From NCBI GenBank assembly GCA_024280195.1, contig JAJRQP010000092.1, positions 1-9,309 on the forward strand: DNA of 9,309 bases, in the 5' to 3' direction. The position numbers were made by a program, and so were the translations under genes. The stretch's first letter is position 1, and every line of letters starts with the position of its first letter. The DNA comes from Bacteroidota bacterium. Lineage in GTDB: Bacteria > Bacteroidota > Bacteroidia > Flavobacteriales_D > Crocinitomicaceae. Below the pieces are notes generated by a model. It was not told the origin of the DNA and searched no databases. It saw nothing but the letters and a program-made list of their open reading frames with translations. Of this stretch, positions 5,905 to 9,309 are shown piece by piece.

Positions 5905-7089
5905 TTAAAACCAATAACCAAAACCAACATTTAACAATCCAGTTGGTCGAGGATTTGAGCCGTTTTTGAGCCATTGATAATCAAACTTAAAAATCGTTCC
6001 TGGAGACAATTGCAAACCTGCTCCAGCTGTTAAAACCTCTCTGTTGTAGGAATTGTTTTTAGTAATAACATTACTGGTTTTATAGTGCGTGTCATAATTC
6101 TCATAGCGCACAAAAGGAATCAATTGCGGATATTGCTGCTTTTTCTTCAGTAAATGTTTATAAGATAATTCACCATAGTACCCCATAATTTGTTTCCCAA
6201 TATTGGAGGAAGTAAAAACATTGTATTGATCCGTATTTGACAAGGAGGTGATAATTCCTTCTCCACGAATTTTGAATTTCCCGATTGAATAATCAATGTT
6301 AAACGAAGCTAAAGCTATTCCAATAGACGAACTATCTGCCTGTGCAATCAAAAATGAACTGTCTCTGTTGAGTCCGTTGTAAATGGTAGATTCTGATTTT
6401 CCAAAATATCCAGAGAGTCCCAATCGTACGTTTTTTATTCCGAAGAAAGTTACTTTTCCCGTCACCGATGGAGTTCTAACAATAGCATTTGCCGCTTTTT
6501 GTCTCCCTCCTCTAATTCCTGATTTTCCAGAAAACTTTGCTGCACCGTCGTAACCATTAAACCCATTAACAACATACAATTGATACTTAAAATTTGCTTT
6601 TTTAACTAATCCATGAAAACCTAAACCTAATTCTCTCCAGGTTGTTGGAATAACATATGTGTCAATTGATGGGCGCTCTACACCATTAAATAGCGTTGGT
6701 TCATGAAATTCATTGACCATTCCAACAGGAATCAACAAAACGCCTGCCTTGAAATTAATCAAAGAATTAAATTTATAATTCAAAAAAGCTTGTTCAACTT
6801 CAATTTTTGTAGCGTGTTCGAATTCAATTTCTGTAAAAAATTGTAACTTTTTACTATATTGATAACCCATAAAAAGAATAATACGGTGAAGATCTGCCTT
6901 GCCATTTCTTAAGGTGTTTTTTTCTATCGGAGCATTGTAATGAGCCTCTCCATAGCTTCCAATAGATAATTTATTAGACGAGGTTTGAATTTTTTTAGTA
7001 GAACTATTAACGGTTGTATCAATAAACACTTGTGCGTTAATTGACATCGAACTGCAAAAAAGTAACGTATAGAAAAATAGTTGTCTCAT
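5905..7089 (-). CDS. Outer-membrane porin (phosphate-selective porin O/P-like beta-barrel)
   Basis: A 394-residue protein with a clear signal peptide (MRQLFFYTLLFCSSMSINA, cleavage before Gln20) and a C-terminal aromatic OMP ending (FGYWF). The mature part opens with LSIGSYGEAHYN, followed by ADLHRIILFMGYQYSKKLQFFTEIEFEH, VEQAFLNYKF, FKAGVLLIPVGMVNEFHEP and PTTWRELGLGF. This alternating strand pattern is what I know from Bacteroidota porins related to the OprO/OprP barrel. The substrate is unknown; phosphate is not implied by the family name alone, since the pore-lining Lys/Arg ladder cannot be judged here. It is the first gene of a pair with the FMN-binding protein (11-nt gap). The 83-nt leader region contains two overlapping inverted repeats, one of them operator-like, suggesting regulated expression. 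Confidence 0.88.
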   Translation of the reverse strand: MRQLFFYTLLFCSSMSINAQVFIDTTVNSSTKKIQTSSNKLSIGSYGEAHYNAPIEKNTLRNGKADLHRIILFMGYQYSKKLQFFTEIEFEHATKIEVEQAFLNYKFNSLINFKAGVLLIPVGMVNEFHEPTLFNGVERPSIDTYVIPTTWRELGLGFHGLVKKANFKYQLYVVNGFNGYDGAAKFSGKSGIRGGRQKAANAIVRTPSVTGKVTFFGIKNVRLGLSGYFGKSESTIYNGLNRDSSFLIAQADSSSIGIALASFNIDYSIGKFKIRGEGIITSLSNTDQYNVFTSSNIGKQIMGYYGELSYKHLLKKKQQYPQLIPFVRYENYDTHYKTSNVITKNNSYNREVLTAGAGLQLSPGTIFKFDYQWLKNGSNPRPTGLLNVGFGYWF

Positions 7090-7129
7090 TGTTTTTTTGA
7101 CAAAGGACGGTAATCAATTCACTTTTCGC

Positions 7130-7149
7130 AATACCACAAAAATGGTATT
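7130..7149. repeat. Inverted repeat upstream of porin, overlapping the operator-like palindrome
   Basis: Arms AATACCA (7130-7136) and TGGTATT (7143-7149) enclose a 6-base loop (CAAAAA on plus). It shares four bases (7146-7149) with the neighbouring palindrome, so the two stems cannot form fully at once. There is no T-run after it in the transcription direction, so it does not look like a complete terminator for the gene ending at 7173. Confidence 0.5.
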
Positions 7150-7170
7150 TAGAACCATTCTAAATAGCAA
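7137..7170 (-). promoter_or_regulatory. Possible Bacteroidota-type promoter for the porin/FMN-binding pair
   Basis: On the minus strand a TTG (complement of 7168-7170) is followed after 23 bases by CATTTTTG (complement of 7137-7144), one mismatch from the TAnnTTTG -7 box of Bacteroidota. The 23-base spacer is at the long end of the accepted range. Transcription would begin near 7130, leaving a leader of ~40 nt before the porin ATG. The palindrome at 7146-7166 fits within the spacer, as expected of a repressor site. This is a weak match and could be coincidence. Confidence 0.35.
7146..7166. promoter_or_regulatory. Perfect 9-bp-arm palindrome, candidate operator
   Basis: The arms TATTTAGAA and TTCTAAATA are separated by CCA. 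The core TTTAGAA-N3-TTCTAAA equals, as I recall, the box bound by Irr, a Fur-family iron regulator of alphaproteobacteria. Bacteroidota Fur/PerR-family proteins might use a similar A/T-rich dyad. It lies 57-77 nt upstream of the porin start and just after the stop of the gene ending at 7173. No T-run follows it in either direction, which argues against a terminator. Confidence 0.5.
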
Positions 7171-7172
7171 CT

Positions 7173-7499
7173 CTACTTTCTGTACTTCAAAAAAGCAAAC
7201 CAAGGTCTGTTTTTTAAATAGTCTAGATTGTGTTGATTATCATAGGCTTCCCGCTCAAAGCTAATGTTTCGATACCCTTTTCTGAACATGGCAATGTAAT
7301 ACCACAAAACAAACCCAACAAAAAGAAGTTCTAACTGTTGCCTAAAATGAATTTTCTCGTGGTTAATTAATACCTCAAAATTCTCAATCGATTTATCTGC
7401 AACAAAAATAAATGGGAAAATAGCTAAACCATTGATGTCAAATTTGACAAAAAATAATCGTTTGACTACCCGCAAAAACTTAGGCGCTTGAACAATCAT
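7173..7499 (-). CDS. Small membrane protein with HExxH motif (putative mini-metalloprotease)
   Basis: A 108-residue protein of a kind I know only as hypothetical in Bacteroidota. Residues ~21-34 (DINGLAIFPFIFVA) are hydrophobic, then INHEKIHFRQQLELL carries H47-E48-x-x-H51, then a membrane helix at ~58-72 (LLFVGFVLWYYIAMF), then ISFEREAYDNQHNLDYL (Glu82, Glu84). HExxH followed by a downstream Glu in an FEREA-type helix has the layout of zinc peptidases of the gluzincin type, and the motif's position beside a membrane helix resembles membrane peptidases. The very small size makes activity uncertain, and the same residues could serve a structural or metal-binding role. Its ATG overlaps the stop of the upstream glycosyltransferase-like gene (ATGA, 7496-7499), indicating translational coupling. 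Confidence 0.78.
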   Translation of the reverse strand: MIVQAPKFLRVVKRLFFVKFDINGLAIFPFIFVADKSIENFEVLINHEKIHFRQQLELLFVGFVLWYYIAMFRKGYRNISFEREAYDNQHNLDYLKNRPWFAFLKYRK

Positions 7500-9229
7500 T
7501 TTTTTGATTGAAATTTGATTCTCACATCTGATAAGACAACATTCTCTCCCGGATTGATAATACTAATAACAATTCGTTTGGAAGAAGAATTTTCAATTGT
7601 CGGAAACGTAAAGCTGTGTTTTCCTTCTTGGTGAGAATTGAACTTCTCTGTATAGAAATGCAACAATGGCCTTTCATGCCAAAAATAATTCTGTGTAGAA
7701 TCATCAATTTGAAGATGTATTTTTGCGCTCATTTCTTTTTTAAAGTCTGATTGAAAAGAAATCGACATTAAATTCATTGCATCAAAATAAATGGAGTCAG
7801 ATGGGGTGATTTCTAAAATGACCAACTCTTCATTCTCAGCGACTTCAACCTCCCCCATACTAAACTTTTTAATGAGGTCGTATTCACTTTCATTCACATC
7901 TCCTTCCCAGAAGATGCCGTTGAATTGCTCTCCCGTTTCCATAAAAACAGACCAATATTTCTTTTTATCCATATTGATCCAATGAAAAATATAAGATTGA
8001 TATTGGTAAGTTTGGAGGATATTTAAAAAGACCAAGAATAAAGAAGAAAATAACAGCAGACTTTTCAGCCATACATTCACCTTTGAGAATAAGAACGCGA
8101 AAGGAATAAATAAAATGGCATAAAAATCAATAAAAGGACGAGAACCATAACTTGCGCCATATTCCCATGCATGCCATGAAGAAAAAACGTAGCTGAGAAA
8201 AAGAAAAAATGCGAGCCAGGTTAACCCTAGGTAATACTCTTTCTTCAAGAATAATAGAACAAGAACTCCTAAAATACTCCCAATCAATATTGGAGTATAA
8301 ACAAACAATCCTTTTCTGTAACTAAAAAGAATATTGGTGAATTCAGGGTTCAAAAAGTTAAATCCTTCGTCTTGGTATGAATAAACAATAAATTCTCCTG
8401 TCTGTAAATACCAAAAAATCATTTGTATAAAGACAACTGAAAAGATGATAACAGTCCCGAACAACAACCATTTTGGCTTCTTTAAAAAATGGAGAATTCC
8501 ACTTTTAAAAACGTTCCATTCTCCAGCAATAAAAGGCAAGGCAAACAAAATGAGAATGTTTACTTGTCGTGTAATAAAAATGAGTCCGAGAATAGCGCAA
8601 AGTAACAAGAACTGTTTTAAGCTTGGTTTAACAAAATAACTTTTGGATAGGTATAGAAATAAGGTAATTGCAAAAAACGAATAGATATGGCTATAACTCG
8701 AATAATCAAGTGTGTAAATCAATGCCGAAGTTGCAAATACAAGAACAAATTGCGTGAAGAAAATAGACCAAGGGTTCACCTCGTATAAAACAAGTAGCTT
8801 TCTAAAGAAAATAAGTCCCAAGAAAAGGTAAAAAATAGTGGAAATGTAAATTGCTAATTGAAATGATGGCTCATAACCTGATAACTCGTTAGAACTCTCT
8901 AGTAGATAAGCTCCAAAGAAAAAAGGGCTTTGAAGCAATGCTGTTCCACATGTGTATTTATTGATAACAAAGTCTCCGTAGCTATCATAAATTCCTGCTG
9001 ACTGAACTGATTTATACAACTCTAGGTTTTCGTTTACTGAAAAATCATTCCGTTGCATGTCATGTCGAATAAAAGTTGATGGTAAGTATTCATAATATCC
9101 TTTCCCATCAGCAAAACCAATGTGATCATTAACTTTTAGAATATAGTTATTAGCAACTATTAATAATAGAATGACAATGATTAATTCACCTAGTATTGAT
9201 TTTAATATGTTGAAGATCTTGTGAAGCAT
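7496..9229 (-). CDS. Polytopic membrane protein, GT-C-like glycosyltransferase
   Basis: A 577-residue integral membrane protein. A first helix (~13-31) is followed by an extracytoplasmic loop with HIGFADGKGYYEYLP (Asp41), matching the position of the catalytic Asp in GT-C/PMT/ArnT-type enzymes that use polyprenyl-phosphate sugars. Roughly nine more hydrophobic segments lie at about 123-142, 153-173, 181-195, 205-220, 222-236, 254-274, 310-328, 333-350 and 367-407. Loops include SYRKGLFVYTP and SSWHAWEYGASYGSRPFIDFY (350-370), which I recall from uncharacterised Bacteroidota members. The last ~115 residues (from ~460) are hydrophilic and beta-rich, probably a periplasmic domain. Donor and acceptor are unknown. 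The ATG lies 2 nt after the stop of the partial upstream gene and the stop overlaps the HExxH gene, so all three appear to be one operon, with its promoter beyond the window. Confidence 0.78.
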   Translation of the reverse strand: MLHKIFNILKSILGELIIVILLLIVANNYILKVNDHIGFADGKGYYEYLPSTFIRHDMQRNDFSVNENLELYKSVQSAGIYDSYGDFVINKYTCGTALLQSPFFFGAYLLESSNELSGYEPSFQLAIYISTIFYLFLGLIFFRKLLVLYEVNPWSIFFTQFVLVFATSALIYTLDYSSYSHIYSFFAITLFLYLSKSYFVKPSLKQFLLLCAILGLIFITRQVNILILFALPFIAGEWNVFKSGILHFLKKPKWLLFGTVIIFSVVFIQMIFWYLQTGEFIVYSYQDEGFNFLNPEFTNILFSYRKGLFVYTPILIGSILGVLVLLFLKKEYYLGLTWLAFFLFLSYVFSSWHAWEYGASYGSRPFIDFYAILFIPFAFLFSKVNVWLKSLLLFSSLFLVFLNILQTYQYQSYIFHWINMDKKKYWSVFMETGEQFNGIFWEGDVNESEYDLIKKFSMGEVEVAENEELVILEITPSDSIYFDAMNLMSISFQSDFKKEMSAKIHLQIDDSTQNYFWHERPLLHFYTEKFNSHQEGKHSFTFPTIENSSSKRIVISIINPGENVVLSDVRIKFQSKK

Positions 9230-9231
9230 TG

Positions 9232-9309
9232 TTATTCAAAATCAACACCTTGTTTTTTTAATGTCTTTCCGACAAACCATGCAAAAAACGCGAGGTATGC
9301 GAAGCAAAC
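9232..9309 (-). CDS. C-terminal end of an unidentified membrane protein (partial)
   Basis: Reading the minus strand from the window edge, one frame is open for 25 codons to a TAA (complement of 9232-9234), giving VCFAYLAFFAWFVGKTLKK and ending in GVDFE. The start is a hydrophobic helix with aromatic residues and the end a short charged cytoplasmic-type tail, which is typical of the last membrane span of a polytopic protein. Its stop is 2 nt before the ATG of the GT-C-like gene, so it probably belongs to the same operon, perhaps in lipid-linked sugar or polysaccharide metabolism. Too little is visible to name a family. Confidence 0.6.
   Translation of the reverse strand, partial: VCFAYLAFFAWFVGKTLKKQGVDFE

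Noticed and set aside
5894..5974. 27-codon upstream extension of the FMN-binding protein
   Set aside because: It would overlap the porin C-terminus by 70 nt and hide the signal-like N-terminus; the ATG at 5891-5893 directly precedes a hydrophobic export segment.
7522..8639. Short frames at 7522-7707 (-), 7791-7985 (+) and 8445-8639 (+)
   Set aside because: All lie inside the 577-residue GT-C-like gene and show no motif or plausible start context.

Overview
This AT-rich window most likely comes from a member of the Bacteroidota, probably Flavobacteriales. A Fluviicola/Crocinitomicaceae-like host is possible, but that is an inference. The best evidence is the 3' end of a sprA-like gene (type IX secretion translocon), which is confined to this phylum. 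Genes with A-rich leaders and no clear Shine-Dalgarno, and a porin plus flavin-protein pair of Bacteroidota type, agree with this. No rRNA, tRNA, CRISPR array or intact mobile element was seen.

Layout. (1) 1-2219, plus strand: the last ~590 residues of SprA, joined by a 1-nt TAATG overlap to a GNAT acetyltransferase. (2) 2298-3623, minus strand, convergent: a complete PIN-PhoH ATPase. (3) 3624-4442: a gene-poor stretch with an unrecognised 57-codon ORF that carries a long inverted repeat, then the broken C-terminal end of a TlpA/redoxin-type protein. (4) 4443-5358, plus strand: two overlapping ORFs that together look like one Bacteroidota protein of the DUF6695 type. The first has the His...Asn-Cys layout of a circularly permuted papain-like (NlpC/P60, LRAT, YiiX) hydrolase; the second has the conserved C-terminal WLSGEGAGSWF-type module. 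The gene is either split by a frameshift or naturally two-part. (5) 5351-7089, minus strand: an outer-membrane porin followed 11 nt later by an exported FMN-binding-domain protein with a flavinylation-type SGAT motif. The upstream gap holds a perfect 9-bp-arm palindrome inside a possible promoter spacer. (6) 7173-9309, minus strand: a tightly packed membrane operon, with the tail of an unidentified membrane protein, a polytopic GT-C-like glycosyltransferase and a 108-residue membrane protein with an HExxH motif (ATGA overlap).

How they may work together. SprA is the outer-membrane channel for T9SS cargo and gliding adhesins. The porin/flavoprotein pair suggests an envelope redox or nutrient/metal uptake function, possibly under a Fur-type regulator, which is speculative. 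The GT-C-like protein and its coupled HExxH protein suggest envelope glycan modification. The most unusual items are the split DUF6695-like hydrolase, the flavinylation-motif protein with a CX4C insert beside its porin, the operator-like palindrome at 7146-7166 and the membrane mini-protein with HExxH.
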